A DNA stretch of 64,000 nucleotides, from positions 31,103,684 to 31,167,683 of the forward strand of contig CM064580.1 of NCBI GenBank assembly GCA_032716605.1. Reading direction: 5' to 3'. Below the pieces are notes generated by a model. The model did no database searches and was not told the origin of the DNA. It saw only the letters and a program-made list of their open reading frames with translations. The DNA comes from Paralithodes platypus (lineage: Eukaryota > Arthropoda > Malacostraca > Decapoda > Lithodidae). Both the position numbers and the translations under genes were made by a program. How positions within the stretch are numbered: position 1 is the stretch's first letter; each line of letters opens with the position of its first letter. Shown piece after piece: positions 1 to 10,762 of this stretch.

Positions 1-518
1 GAAGAAATTAGTGGAACTAATGATGCAAGGCCGTAGTGTGACATCTTCGACAATAAGGATTGATGCCAGACTCTATCAAATGCCTTTGATATATCCAGTG
101 CTATTGTATGTGTTTCACCATGTTGGTCTGTAGCTTGGTTGATTTGATGCGTAAGAAGGCAAAGAATGTCTGCAGTTGATCGACATCGTCTAAAACCATA
201 TTGCCTATCACTGATTAATTTATTATTCTCAAGATGCTTAATTATGTGATTATTTAATATAATTTCAAAGACTTTACCAAGAGTGGAAGTTATAGCTATT
301 GGTCTGTAGTTTGATGGATCTGAAGAGGCACCTTTTTTAGGAACTGGATGGATGTTTGCTTCTTTCCAGGGTACTGGGAAGCATGAGGTATGAGTACTCA
401 GACGGAAAAATGTTGCCAATACAGGAGCGAGCACCAAGGAGCAATTCTTAAGTACTATTGGAGGAATTTCATCTGGACCAGGAGCCTTATCTACTGAGAG
501 ATTCTGCAAAATAGTTTA
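1..518 (-). mobile_element. L1a LINE fragment (RT domain), runs off window edge
   Basis: This segment matches positions about 6726-7241 almost base for base, with only scattered substitutions. Read on the minus strand it encodes the middle of a non-LTR reverse transcriptase, including the PVPKKG and QYGFRR-type motifs seen in the longer copy. The match stops abruptly at about 517, where a TA-rich tract begins instead of the continuing LINE sequence. It is therefore a truncated copy whose 3' part lies left of the window. The high similarity suggests a recent insertion or a segmental copy. No intact ORF remains in this piece. Confidence 0.85.
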
Positions 519-579
519 TGTATATTTATATATACAGTTTATATATATATATTTTATATTATATATATATATATATATT
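519..579. repeat. TA-rich simple repeat
   Basis: The tract is made of TATATT and TA runs and directly follows the truncated LINE. It may have grown at the LINE breakpoint. Between 580 and 683 I see only AT-rich unassigned sequence. Confidence 0.8.
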
Positions 580-683
580 TTGTTTTGGGGGGACCCCTGT
601 AATGTATATTATTGATGCCATGAATGTGAACTTTCTAAATTTCCCAATTATACAAATTGAAAATAATTATGAGTAAATGGTAT

Positions 684-1106
684 TTAACAACATCAACAAC
701 ATTAACAACATTAACAACATCAGGGTGGATGGGACTTGTTAGCCTTGGTCGGCAACTCATCTAGGGGAGACAACCTTATACAAATCCGGGTGGATGGGAC
801 TCGTCAGCCTTGGTTGGCAACCTGTCTAGGGGAGTAAACCTGATACAAATCCGTACTGCTTACCTAAGGGTAAGGCAGGTTAGTGGATGTATTAGCTGAA
901 CACCACTGTAGAAAAATAGTGCTAACAAGATACACAGAGGGCCTCGGAGTCGGACGGATCCTAAATTTAGTGGTCAATCCTGTAAGTCCTTCACTAAACT
1001 GGCTTGGGTTGTCCCTCTCACAGGGAATAGGTCCGTTTTGGGGCATTCTGTGTATGGCCACCCTCGTAAGGGGAGTAAGGCGTCCGGCAATAGATAGATA
1101 GATAGA
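684..1106 (+). repeat. SINE-like composite repeat: AAC tract, two 65-bp units, GATA tail
   Basis: The segment opens with an irregular ATTAACAAC tract (684-720). Two direct copies of a 65-bp unit follow at 723-787 and 788-852; both begin GGGTGGATGGGAC and contain CTAGGGGAG. About 240 bp of unique-looking GC-richer sequence follows and the segment ends in a short GATA microsatellite (1091-1105). The simple-repeat tail resembles the 3' end of a SINE or LINE, but I recognise no tRNA box A or B and no coding potential. The two short overlapping ORFs here are not supported as genes. Confidence 0.5.
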
Positions 1107-1212
1107 ACACACAATTCCAGCATTTGTTTGGTCCCTGTGTACAATGTGATATCACTGGTCAGTAACACTTTGTATTGGAAGTGAGCAAGAGGTGGTGATC
1201 GAAATGCGGTAT

Positions 1213-1698
1213 TTAACCCTTGTCTATTGGGGCCCGACTTAAGTCGGTCTAGAGAAGAAAGAACTATGTGGCGGGGACCGACTTAAGGCGGTGTGCAATT
1301 CTGAGCAATATTTGGCTCTGAGAGAGAGAGACGAGCGGTGGGAGGAGCGTAGGTCGGCTCTGACTGTTCGGCACGGCTCCCGCGCCAGCACTGGGCCCTA
1401 CTCCACACACACCCACACTCACTGCCTCGCTACACAGGGAATTATGTAAGGAAATTACCGTATTTAGCGACTTTGCCCTTTGGTTGCACGATCGTTGCAA
1501 GAGAACGCGTGGTCGTAGAAGGATGGTTCTGGTGTCATTGGAAATCTCAATTATCGCCCTTTCAGGGATATATAATTGTATTACGCTCTGGCTCTTGTTT
1601 ATGCATGAAAAAGAGCACGGAAACAAGGTCGTTTAGGGTAAAACCACCCGCTTGGCGGGTAGTAGAAGTTACTGACGGGCCCGCTCGTAAGGCGTTAA
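1213..1698 (+). mobile_element. piggyBac-like MITE, copy A (diverged)
   Basis: The 486-bp element is bounded by TTAA at 1213-1216 and at 1695-1698. It starts CCCTTGTCTA and ends GTAAGGCG before the second TTAA. Its internal landmarks match the copies at 38.8, 43.3, 45.6 and 53.1 kb in order: ACTATGTGGCGG, an AG-repeat tract, TGGTGTCATT, GCCCTTTCAGGGATA and GCATGAAAA. TTAA target duplication with CCCTT termini is the hallmark of piggyBac-superfamily elements. It encodes no transposase; the two ORFs of about 100-120 codons across it are chance frames. It is the most diverged of the five copies, so probably the oldest. Confidence 0.85.
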
Positions 1699-1774
1699 TA
1701 TGTGAAATGCTTAAAGCAGGGTTACAACTAAATTATACCCAAGTTGAGAAATTATCCATGCGAGGAGCATCAAA

Positions 1775-2190
1775 TTGAATCGCTCGAGTCAGTCAATGTG
1801 CAGAATGAGGGGAGACTTTATCGAAATGTGTAAAATCGTTAAGTGCCACGATAATCGAAATGTTTACAGGCACTTTACGGCTGACCAGTCAAATCACACA
1901 AGTGGAAATTATTTCAACTTTGTTGGAAAACGATTCAAGTCGGGTCAAGCAAATAGTACATTCTTCAACCGTGTCGTAAATGTCTGGAATAAGCTTCCGC
2001 CAGACATTAAAAGTATTGAAACTATCGACACTCAAAATGCGCATAGACAACATTTATGTAATCAAATTATCATCTAGTTAATTTCACAATGAACTAATTC
2101 TAGTGAATTGAGGCATGCACATACATGTGCTATTTCTCAATTTATTACCAATCCCGTTGGGAAAAATTTATCTGTTGTTGTTGTTGTTTG
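1775..2190 (+). mobile_element. CR1-type LINE 3' fragment with TTG tail
   Basis: The plus-strand reading frame at 1775-2077 resembles the C-terminal tail of a CR1-type ORF2. It has an RGDFIEM block, then FNRVVNVWNKLPPDIK, and ends in a basic stretch shortly before a stop. A 3' UTR-like stretch follows and ends in a TTG trinucleotide run (2173-2189). The copy is 5'-truncated far into ORF2, as most LINE insertions are. The reading frame is open for about 100 codons, but nothing upstream supplies the polymerase core. The 76 bases between the MITE and this fragment are unassigned. Confidence 0.65.
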
Positions 2191-2349
2191 CATGTTCTAT
2201 ATATTCCTTTATGATGCTGGTGTTAAGGGTTGGTGTGGCGTGGCGTGTTGACCGGTTATAGCTAATGGTGGTAGCAAACGCATGCCTGTGTTAATGGATA
2301 AATTGGGCAAATGGTAATAGCATATCCGAGGTGGCGCCTATAGCTGTAT

Positions 2350-2962
2350 GTTCATGTGGGGATTTTCAGGCGAACGACAGTGAGCCTGTAATTTTAGAAG
2401 AACCGGCCTTCGACTGGGACATTTTTCTACCGAAAAATGTACAAATTAATCTAGAAGGGGTCTTGTGGATGTTGTTTAAGTTTGATGGAGGTCTAGGGAG
2501 AAAACTAATAAAATAATGAGATGAATAAATGAGCTAATAAATGCGCCCATCTCCCTTTAAGACGTTGTTGCGCAAGGTGTTTTAGCGGCGGGTTTTAACG
2601 GAGACTGGTAACTGCCTCAAGTTATCATAATATTTTGAGAGACTTGTCTTATTTTTTATTAGATTAAATATGTATCTTGAAGCTCATGAGCTACAAGATT
2701 CAGAATTCCGCCATTATTGAGGTGCTAGTAATACTGTATATTGCTGACTCAATTTCCGTATACCTCTTACTCCGATACTGTGATTATATTTGGAAAAAGT
2801 CGACACCTAAATAGCACGAAAGGTCTTAATATTGACAGAAAAATGGGGCGAAATGTCTTAAAGTCGACAAACTAATGCGGCAAGCATTTTAAAATCTGAA
2901 AAGTAATAGGGCTAAACACGAGGGAGAAAGTGGTCCAGAAAAACGATCCATCTCCTCCTAAT
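2350..2962. repeat. Dispersed repeat R1, copy 1 (halves in opposite orientation)
   Basis: Two blocks match the R1 copy at 11.2-11.5 kb. Block one (2350-2515) matches 11,225-11,345 in reverse orientation, with landmarks TACATTTTTCGGTAGAA and AGGCTCACT when read on the minus strand. Block two (2793-2962) matches 11,349-11,490 in the same orientation, with landmarks TCGACACCTAAAT and a GAGAGAA-rich end. About 280 bp lies between the blocks. The small ORF at 2331-2516 falls inside block one and is not supported as a gene. I recognise no superfamily. Confidence 0.6.
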
Positions 2963-4330
2963 GAGGCGAGCTTGGTTAGGAATAGCGGAGAAGATAGTAA
3001 GATGAGGTATGGGGGCAATGTGGAAGATGGATGGTGATGATAGTGTGGAGTGGAGGGGCACTGGAATGAGAATGAGGAGTATGATGTAAGCCCTAGCTAA
3101 AAAGGTCTGAATAGAGGTGGATCTTCTGGCATCGTACAGTCGCGGTGAAAGGTCGTGTTCGGCTCACTAATTATATACACCAAACAAATGTGGGACACGA
3201 CTATTTAGCCTTACAATAGTTGATTCTAAAAGCCCTCATATTGGATACACAACATGTTATCAAGAATATAAGAGTATAAATATAAACAACAAATGAAGAA
3301 GAGTACTTTCATTAGCTCTACACTTACTGTAGCATCACGTACAAATCCATTGACTTGAAAAATAATTAAACGAAACAATGTTAATATAATATTCCTATTT
3401 GTATTGTGTTCTCATTCATATTATTGTAAACTTGATAATAATATAGTGTTTCCTGATGATGTGTACATACAACTTGAGAGTCTTGAGATGCTTTCACAGT
3501 CATATTACAGTAGGAGTCACATATGTTTTGTTCGGTTATTTATATTAATGGGTCCTTGAAATCAAACTTTTCTATCACGTATGCCTCTATTGTTTGCTGT
3601 ACTATGACAGTAATACAAGTTCAGTCAACATGTAAGATCAGTATATATGGAATAAAGAATAGGACGTCTCGGAAAGTCTACCTAATAGGCCACGAGTGTC
3701 TTGACACATGATATACGGTGTTAGTCTAAAAATGCTATCAAACATCAGGTATGGTGACAGTTTCTCATGATGAAAGGAACTCTATAGTAGCTAAATTGTC
3801 ATGTTGGATGTGGTGGCTACATCTTATAGTGGGAAGGTTTTATGTTAACAAAAATATCAGGTAAGATATCTACAGATTCTCGTATTACTGTATCCTTATC
3901 ATATATTGACATACAAATTAAGATACCGTCCTGAAGATATTTTCAGTCACATAAACTTATCCGTTTGAGCGTATTTTTGTTTATATCAGCTGGGATACAT
4001 GGACTAGAACAGATACATGGACTTCGCTGTTTAAGGTTTATTTACAGATTAAATATGGTGTGGTTACAATGTAATACATATACATACATTCATCGCAGTG
4101 AGTATGCAGTTTTAAGGCAAAGTTTACAATCCGGTGACTTGACAGCAAACCCATAGTATTTATATTAATCAATGAAGGAAGTCTAGCAACAGGAATTTAC
4201 AAGACAAATATATGTACATAGATAAGGAAAACCCAAAGAAGAGGGTATTTATGTTGTGATTCAAATACTAAAATTATCAGAGTAAATATAATACATAAAT
4301 ATGTATAACGGGTGTTGTGGGCAAGGACAA
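2963..4330. other. AT-rich unassigned stretch
   Basis: I see no coding region, terminal repeats or recognisable element here. ORFs at 3523-3711 and 3965-4156 are about 60 codons, lack recognisable motifs and fit chance expectation in AT-rich sequence. Confidence 0.6.
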
Positions 4331-4898
4331 TTAAAGAGTAATACAGATATTTATTATGTTGGGCGGGTGCCCAACCCCGAAAGGGGTTGAAATAGGGGAG
4401 CTATCCCCCCGCCAAAGGTGGCTTTCTAGGGCCTTTCCTAGCTGATGCTGAGAGGATTGGGTTCTAGTCATGTGGTGATGGGCTGGTCTATCAGAGTGAG
4501 AACTGAGCGATCTCTGCCATACCCATAGCTTACTCTGACTGTTCCTTTTACTTATATATTTTCTAAATCTCACGTGACGGCGTCTCTTCCGTGGATTGAC
4601 CTCCCAATCTACCAAGATTGGAAGCCAAAGCGTCACATTTTCCCTTTGCCCCTCAACTTTCTCTTCATAATTGCTGAGGGGCACAGGGCCCTGGGTGGGG
4701 CTTTGGTTTCCCGGTTACGTGTTTCTGCACCCTCCTCAGCTCCCTGCCGTGGAGTGGCTTCGGTCACCCAGGCTTTATTGTGGTAGGCAGGGGGGGGTTC
4801 TGCTGGGGCGCACGGTTATGGCCTTGGCCTTGCTCGGGGCCTTGGGGCTGTTCGGCCAGGCAGCCTGAGGAAAAACAACAACAACAACAACAACAACT
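4331..4898 (+). repeat. SINE-like dispersed repeat with CAA tail
   Basis: A GC-richer block follows the AT-rich stretch and ends in an eight-fold CAA run (about 4875-4898). A CAA tail at the boundary with unrelated LINE sequence suggests the 3' end of a retroposed element on the plus strand. The overlapping ORFs on both strands are low-complexity or chance frames. I see no tRNA-like head, so the class is left open. Confidence 0.45.
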
Positions 4899-5032
4899 CC
4901 TAAATCTCGTAGAGAGAGTTGTCAATGAGTTTTTAATATCAGTAAACCTTGGCAATGGTTATTAAGGATATAGTGCTAGTCAAACAGTACCGTAACCTTC
5001 AAACACACGAATCTTTATGTTTCTGCCCGGAA

Positions 5033-5537
5033 TCAAGTCAAATCTGTTCTGCGACTAACCAAAAACTCTTACATCATTAACTTTCCAACTCTAACTCTTC
5101 CCAAGTTTTCTGGGAGCTAGCAAAAAACCTCTGCAACAATTTGACCTCCTTGTCTTTCCCTCCTATTTCCAATTTGATGGCACTATAGTCACTTCATCCT
5201 CTGACAGAGCTGAACTCTTCGCTCAATCTTTCGTTAAAACTCCACATTGGATGATTCCGGTGCTATTCCGCCCTCTCCACCCGCTCACACTGACATATGC
5301 CTACTATCATAATCTCATCTAAGGATGTATTTTCTGCTCTCTCTGGGCTTAGTAATAAGAAGGCATACAGACTCTTTCGTCTGTATCTTTTCTCTAAAGT
5401 CTTTCCTTCTTGCTGGAAGTTTGCTCTCATTCAACCTGTCCCAAAAAAGGGTGACCGCTCTCAGCCCTCTAACAATGTCCAATTGCTCTCTTTTCTTGCA
5501 TCTCTAAAGTTTTTGAAACTATTCTTAACCCACTGAG
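5033..5537 (+). mobile_element. L2a LINE copy a, 5' piece (endonuclease-RT linker to RT start)
   Basis: This segment is homologous, in plus orientation, to the minus-strand L2a copies at 20.3-23.6 and 32.6-35.3 kb. Landmarks include the region encoding TLDDSGAIPPS in the other copies and the SCWKFALIQPVPKKGDRS RT motif (around 5407-5460). Frameshifts break it into short ORFs. The L2a match stops at about 5537 in the RT fingers and resumes at about 8140 with the next RT block. The intervening 2.6 kb, including an L1a LINE, is therefore an insertion into this copy. Confidence 0.8.
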
Positions 5538-5632
5538 CACCAGGCAATATGATATAAATGTACACTCCAGGACCAGCAGGTTGTCCACAATTGCTTTTTT
5601 TTTCTTCAAAACAACACCTGGAATGGGTTACA
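5538..5632. other. Short unassigned block starting TTAACCCACTGAG
   Basis: The block begins TTAACCCACTGAGCACC at about 5531. This resembles the ends at 29.93 kb and (reversed) 54.67 kb, which carry CTGAGTGCCAG next to a CCC. It may be the end of a TTAA-targeting DNA element cut by the L1a insertion. I cannot see a matching right end. Confidence 0.35.
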
Positions 5633-5836
5633 TTTTTTTTTTTTTTTTTTTTTTTTTAAGAGCCAATGAACGGAGGAAGGAGAAACACAGATAAAACAAA
5701 AAGGTCCATGTCCCTAAAGGCATCCTCCATTCATAAAATGTTTGTAACAACTGGATTTAAACATGTGTAGATTGTAAGTTTGTGGAAAGCAATTCGAGGG
5801 AAGTGAATTCCAAAGAGTAGTAGCTCTGGGGATAAA

Positions 5837-6280
5837 TTAATTCTGATAAGCAGAAGTTCTGCATTGTGGAGGAGAAAGTGTAAATTCATGGGCGCTCTCA
5901 GCTGCCCTAGTTCTACGGGGAAAGATGTGGAGAGGCGGCACAATTAAAGCAAGTTCCTCGGAACAATTGCTGTGAAAATATCTGTAGAATAATGCAAGGG
6001 ATGCAACGTTTCTTCGTATGGATAATGTAGGAAGGTCCTGTGTGATTACAGGGTTATTAATTAATCTAATTACTTTATTTTGAATTTTGTCCAACTGCCT
6101 CAATGCAACCACTCCACTTCCACCCCACAGAGGTGAACAGTAATCCATCTGAGAACGCACATGACTTTTATATATTACGGCCAACTGCTCGTCAGTGAAG
6201 AATTCTCGAACTCTGTACAAGAGTCCCAGTTTTGTAGAGGCATTCTTAGCAATGCTTCTAACATAATGTGTCCAGCTCAA
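5837..6280 (-). pseudogene. L1a LINE ORF2 C-terminal domain
   Basis: The 147-codon frame encodes the region downstream of the polymerase thumb in Jockey/CR1-group LINEs. It contains SAKNASTKLGLL-type residues (here SIAKNASTKLGLLYR), then HVRSQMDYCSPLWGG, then an LRQLDKIQNKVIRLIN block. In this family the SPLWGG and IQNKVIR-type blocks lie C-terminal to the catalytic core and are of unknown mechanism. The upstream RT frame ends at 6509 in a different register, so the two were once one protein and are now split. Confidence 0.8.
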
Positions 6281-6508
6281 GTTAGTAGTTAATGTTACAC
6301 CGAGAATGTCAATACTAGGGGAAGTGGGAATATTTACATCATTAAAAAATATATGGGAGTCAGTGAGATTCTGTCGGTTAGAAAATTGAATGTACTTGGT
6401 TTTCTGTGCATTAAAGGAAACTAGATTATTTTGTCCCCATCCATTAATTCTAGAAAGGTCCTGGTTCAGAGAAATTGCAGTGTTTATTTTTTAATTTATA
6501 AGATCGGG

Positions 6509-7789
6509 TTAGGTGAAAGAATTGGTAAATGTGAAGGAACTGTGTAGTGTTGAGTCATCTGCGTAGGAATGTATTGGATTATGAGTGGTAGATATGAGAT
6601 CATTGATATGAATGAGGAACAGAATTGGGGCCAAAACTGATCCCTGGGGGACACCAGCATTTATTGAGTGAAATTGAGAATAAAGGCCATCTACCATTAC
6701 ACATATTTTTCTGTTATGAAGATAAGAAGAAATTAGTGGAACTAATGATGCAAGGCCGTAGGGTGACATCTTCGACAATAAGGATTGATGCCAGACTCTA
6801 TCAAATGCCTTTGATATATCCAGTGCTATTGTATGTGTTTCACCATGTTGGTCTGTAGCTTGGTTGATTTGATGCGTAAGAAGGCAAAGAATGTCTGCAG
6901 TTGATCGACATCGTCTAAAACCATATTGCCTATCACTGATTAATTTATTATTCTCAAGATGCTTAATTATGTGATTATTTAATATAATTTCAAAGACTTT
7001 ACCAAGAGTGGAAGTTATAGCTATTGGTCTGTAGTTTGATGGATCTGAAGAGGCACCTTTTTTAGGAACTGGATGAATGTTTGCTTCTTTCCAGGGTACT
7101 GGGAAGCATGAGGTATGAGTACACAGACGGAAAATTTTTGCCAATACAGGAGTGAGCATCAAGGAGCAATTCTTAAGTACTATTGGAGGAATTTCATCTG
7201 GACCAGGAGCCTTATCTACTGAGAGATTCTGCAAAATAGTTTTGACATGTCTGGTGTGGATCTTAAGTGAGGGAATTTCAGGCGAATTAAAATTAAGTAC
7301 AGGGGCATCTTGATTTATTTCAACTAAGGTTGAGTTGGTGGAGAAAATATCCGCAAGAAGGTTAGCTTTACCTCGTGGGTCACTTACAAGATTGCCAGTT
7401 GGAGATTTTAATGGTGGAATGGATGAAGCAGTAGTGAAGTTGGGTTTGAATGAGTTAAGAGTAGACCAAAATATTTTGTTATAATTTGGATTATTTAGAA
7501 GTTTATTTGCCTGCTTGTGGAGAAAGTTTGATTTAGTTAGGTTTAATACAGTTTTGGCATGATTTCTGATGTTTCTAAAGTAATTAAAGGCTTTATGTGT
7601 TTTTGATCTTGTGTATGCATTGTAGGCTATTGCTTTTTGTTCAGTTACTCTAGCACAATTATGGTCAAACCATTTAGGTGAATTAGATCTTTTACTGTAC
7701 TTTTGATGAGGAATAACAGTTTCCATTCCAATTTTTACAAAATCTTGTATGTGGCTCAAGGTGGAGTGTGAATGAAGGAGAAACCACAA
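6509..7789 (-). pseudogene. L1a LINE reverse transcriptase (426 codons)
   Basis: This is the longest RT frame in the left half. Domains in order are an N-terminal linker with an RNIRNHAK-like basic region (about residues 70-80), the RT fingers with DKAPGPDEIPP (about 190-200), NYRPIAITS (about 255), QYGFRRCRS, the first catalytic block ALDISKAFDRVWH, AGVPQGSVLAP, and the YADD catalytic box near the C-terminus. All three catalytic aspartates appear present. No ATG is seen at the extreme start; the frame is open to the truncation point, so the given start is the edge of the open frame, not a translation start. In life the enzyme would copy LINE RNA at nicked target DNA. Confidence 0.85.
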
Positions 7790-7790
7790 A

Positions 7791-8139
7791 AAAACGATCC
7801 CCTAGGTCATTAAGGGGTCCTACAGGCCGACCGAAAGTCGGAATTAACATGGGGAAATTGGTAGGCAAAAACATGCAAAAAAAGGTTTTTGCGCGCTCAC
7901 GCACACGCGGCTAAACTTTGAGGGTTTTCAACCATCGGCATTGTTGTGTGGGATACTTATACAGTTCCCGTACAAATCTGATCCCTCTAGGTGCCATGAG
8001 ACCGGAGTAATTAACCGCGACGCACCCTATGCGGCTCTGGGGTTTATCATTACATACATTGCCGATGCATAAAGTGCATCTCTGGTGTCTTTGGTACTCG
8101 AGGGGATAATTCAAATTTGTTTTAACATTAATCTTCCAA
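7791..8139. other. Unassigned filler between nested LINEs
   Basis: This stretch separates the 5' end of the L1a copy from the resumption of the L2a copy a. It has no match elsewhere in the window that I can see and no credible ORF. It could be the remainder of an older insertion into which L1a then jumped. Confidence 0.5.
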
Positions 8140-9428
8140 TAAACTACTTTTAGACTGCCAGTATGGTTTATTTAAGGGCCGCTCTACTGATGATCTGCTA
8201 GCTTATCTTACTAACTCTTGGTCATCCTTTCTTCGAGACTTCGGTGAGATCTTTTCTATTGCGCTAGACATATCGAAAGCCTTCTGTTGAATCTGGCACG
8301 AATCTCTAATTTCCAAACTGCCCTACTTCGATTTCTATCCCTCTATATGTCTCTAATTTCCTTTCTGATCATTTCATAGCTGCCATTGATGGCCATCAGT
8401 CACTTCCTCAACCTATCAACTCCAGTGTTCCTCAGGGTTCCGTCCTGTCTCCAGTTCTCTTTCTAATATTCATTATTGATCTCCTTAACTGTAACTCTAG
8501 TCCTATTCACTGATATGCTGATGACTCTACCTTACATTATTCAACTAATTTTTTGCATCAAACCAGCATGCAATCACTCCAAAGTCAGGTAACGAGGTAA
8601 TAAAGCGCCCATCATCTAATCTATCAATTAATTCTGATTGGGGCCGAAAAAAATCTTGTTTCTTACAATGCCTCCAAGGCCCAATTTCTTCATTAACTAA
8701 CCATCACAATCTTCCACACGACTATCAATTATTCTTCAACAATACACAAATGATCCTTCTTTATCATCAGACCTTTCATGGAAAGATCATATTACCACTC
8801 TTGCTAAGACAGCTTCCCAGAAGTTGGGTGTGCTCAACCGTATCAGTGGATTCCTCACCCCCGCTCAGCTTCTAGCTCTGTATAGGGGCACGGTGTGTCC
8901 ATGTATCGAGCATTGTTTGCATGTGTGGGGAGGTTCCACACATACCGCACTTCTCAAAAGAATAGAGTCAAAAGCTTTTAGACTAATCAACTCACTTCCT
9001 CTTACTATTTCCCTACAATCTCTTTCTACACGTCACAAAGTTGCATCCCTTTCACTCTTGTATTGCTATTATAACAATCAGTGTTCTTCAGAGCTCTCTC
9101 AGTGCATACCCCCTCCCTCGAGGTGAGTGCGAGGCACCCGACTTTCAACACAGTCCCACTGTCCAGCTCTGTCTGTCCAGCTCTCCAACCCAAGAATTAG
9201 AAAATTTTCTGTCCTTCTTTTACTCAACAAGTGAAAACTGGAACTCTCTCCCTCAATCAATCTTTCCTTCATCCTATGACTTAAATTGCTTTAAACTTCG
9301 TGTGTCCAAGCATTTTGACCTCAACGTCCCTTGAATTTGGCTCTCTGTCACTCCTTGGCTTTGGGAGAGACACTGGTTATAGGCAGCCTGCCTCTTTTCT
9401 CCTTCATGCGCATAAATAAAACAAAAAA
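8140..9428 (+). mobile_element. L2a LINE copy a, 3' piece (RT core to 3' UTR)
   Basis: The homology to L2a resumes at about 8140. It covers the RT block with the KGRSTDDLLAYLTNSW-like stretch, ALDISKAF (interrupted by a stop), VPQGSVLSPVL and YADDSTL (around 8514-8535), then the C-terminal domain and the 3' UTR. The 3' end shares the conserved stretch around GACAGGGCC/GAGGGAGGC with the other copies, read in the opposite orientation. Many frameshifts and stops make it a pseudogene. The only sizeable open frame is 8824-9126. Confidence 0.85.
8824..9126 (+). pseudogene. L2a LINE copy a, ORF2 C-terminal fragment
   Basis: The 100-codon frame carries the family-typical sequence with RISGFLTPAQLLALYRGTV, then HVWGGSTHTALL, a KAFRLINS block and NNQCSSELSQCIPPP. 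The same blocks occur in the minus-strand copies at 20.4-20.9 and 33.0-33.1 kb. It ends at a stop where the related copy b continues, so the last quarter of the domain is out of frame here (9041-9334). Confidence 0.85.
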
Positions 9429-9680
9429 GTGTTTTTGGAGGACTTTTATATAAAAAAAAAAGGGCTCTGTCAACCAGAGACGAATTACTCATTTACCAAA
9501 TGCAATCGTTGCTTAATATATTTCCCCAGGGTCTCAGGGATAGTCTTGTTTCTTGTTATCTTCTTTTTGGGTGTCTGGAGTGGGGGCCTCTGCTTCTTTT
9601 TGGTTTCGCTCATCTCTGAATGGCGCCAGTCATGGGACTTTTGATCGGCTTGTTTCTTCTCCTTCTTGGTGGGTATTAAG

Positions 9681-9964
9681 CAAGGGTTGGTAAACTCTCT
9701 TAGTGCCAATCCTGTAATAGCCGCAAGGGTTGCTGAATCTGGATTGAGAGCAAGGGTTGCTGAAGTTTCTTAGGTCCAATCACATAATAACCTTACAAGG
9801 GGGATTGTGGGATTGCTGAAATCTCTTAAAACTTTACAAGAGTTGCTGATTGAAGGCTTAGATGAGCAAGGGTTGTTATACTCCTCTCAAGATCAAGGGT
9901 GGCTGAACTCTTGTTTCTCACAAGGGTTACCAAATGAGACTGATATCGAGCAAGGGTTGCTGAA
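9681..9964 (-). repeat. Irregular array of a CAAGGGTTGCTGAA motif
   Basis: Nine degenerate copies of CAAGGGTTGCTGAA start at about 9681, 9724, 9751, 9796, 9836, 9867, 9893, 9921 and 9951, spaced 26-45 bp apart. On the minus strand most copies read as a peptide like EFSNPCLI or SATLA, depending on frame, and short stretches are open. The spacing is not constant, so this is neither a classic minisatellite nor a CRISPR. It may be a decayed repetitive coding region of an element. I do not recognise the family. Confidence 0.6.
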
Positions 9965-10762
9965 CTTGGTAGAAGAAGTCTAAGTGCAACTGGAACCCAG
10001 TGACTTGCCCATTAATCTTTCCTGCCTGGCCTTGGTGTATTCTCTGCGCCTCTTGGCTGTGGTTGTCATGGCCATAATTTGGGGTGTATGCGTTTTATGT
10101 CCTTGTTGTCCCAGTCCTTTTATGGCAGGTAAGCTTTTCATACAGATGTCAGGACGGCTGGCAGATAGGTTGCCTGCTGCACTGACTCTGACGTCACTGG
10201 CTCCTCGTTTTCGTTTATCCGTGGGACAGAGAGAAAATGGGCTGCAGAGTGAGATTTCCGTATTTCCCTCTGAGTCTCGCTGGATGGCTGCCACATATGT
10301 AGGTTGCATTGGTGTACCTGTGATGCTGGTGGGAGTCACTTGGTGGCTGCCTCCTCCAGATCTTGACATAACACAAATACTACAAGGACGGAAGTTTAAT
10401 GTCATTACTTATTACTTTTTATAGTCACATAAAATCGAATTTTATGTTAGGCATAGTCTGCTGAGCTACTGCTCCCAGGCAGATAAGTAAGAAATGCATG
10501 CCAAATAGTTTAGCAACAATGGTTATTCATGAATATACTGTATATTGATAGACATAAACATTATTCATAAAATAACATAGAGAACTTGTAATTATTATTA
10601 CAAGGATTGTAGTGAAACATGTTTCTTTTCGATATTATCTTAATTAAAGTTTTACAATTATCATTTATAGAGTTTTTGTATATGTTTTATGGCAGTGAAA
10701 CGCATATCTTTGGTTGTTTACGAAATATACTATTTTAAAAAGTGTAGCTCGTACTGGAGGGA
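9965..10762. other. Unassigned stretch with overlapping open frames
   Basis: Open frames of about 141-146 codons overlap on both strands at 9980-10,424. Neither has motifs I recognise. The minus-strand frame is continuous in orientation with the repeat array at 9.7-9.96 kb and may belong to the same decayed unit. The plus-strand frame has two hydrophobic stretches, but this is common in chance frames. I see nothing in 10,425-10,762. Confidence 0.4.

Larger units (their letters stand above)
5633..7790 (-). mobile_element. L1a LINE, 5'-truncated Jockey/CR1-type copy with poly(A) tail
   Basis: The element reads on the minus strand from 7790 down to a run of about 26 T residues on the plus strand (5633-5658), which is its poly(A) tail. 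It contains the reverse-transcriptase and C-terminal regions but no endonuclease, so it is 5'-truncated. It sits inside the L2a copy a LINE. The RT reading frame at 6509-7789 and the C-terminal frame at 5837-6280 are separated by a frameshift near 6.3-6.5 kb, so the copy is dead or nearly so. The opposite-strand ORF near 6.6 kb is a shadow. Confidence 0.85.

Noticed and set aside
9984..10424. Membrane protein gene on plus strand
   Set aside because: Hydrophobic stretches alone are weak evidence; an equally long frame is open on the other strand and no start context or homologue is recognised.
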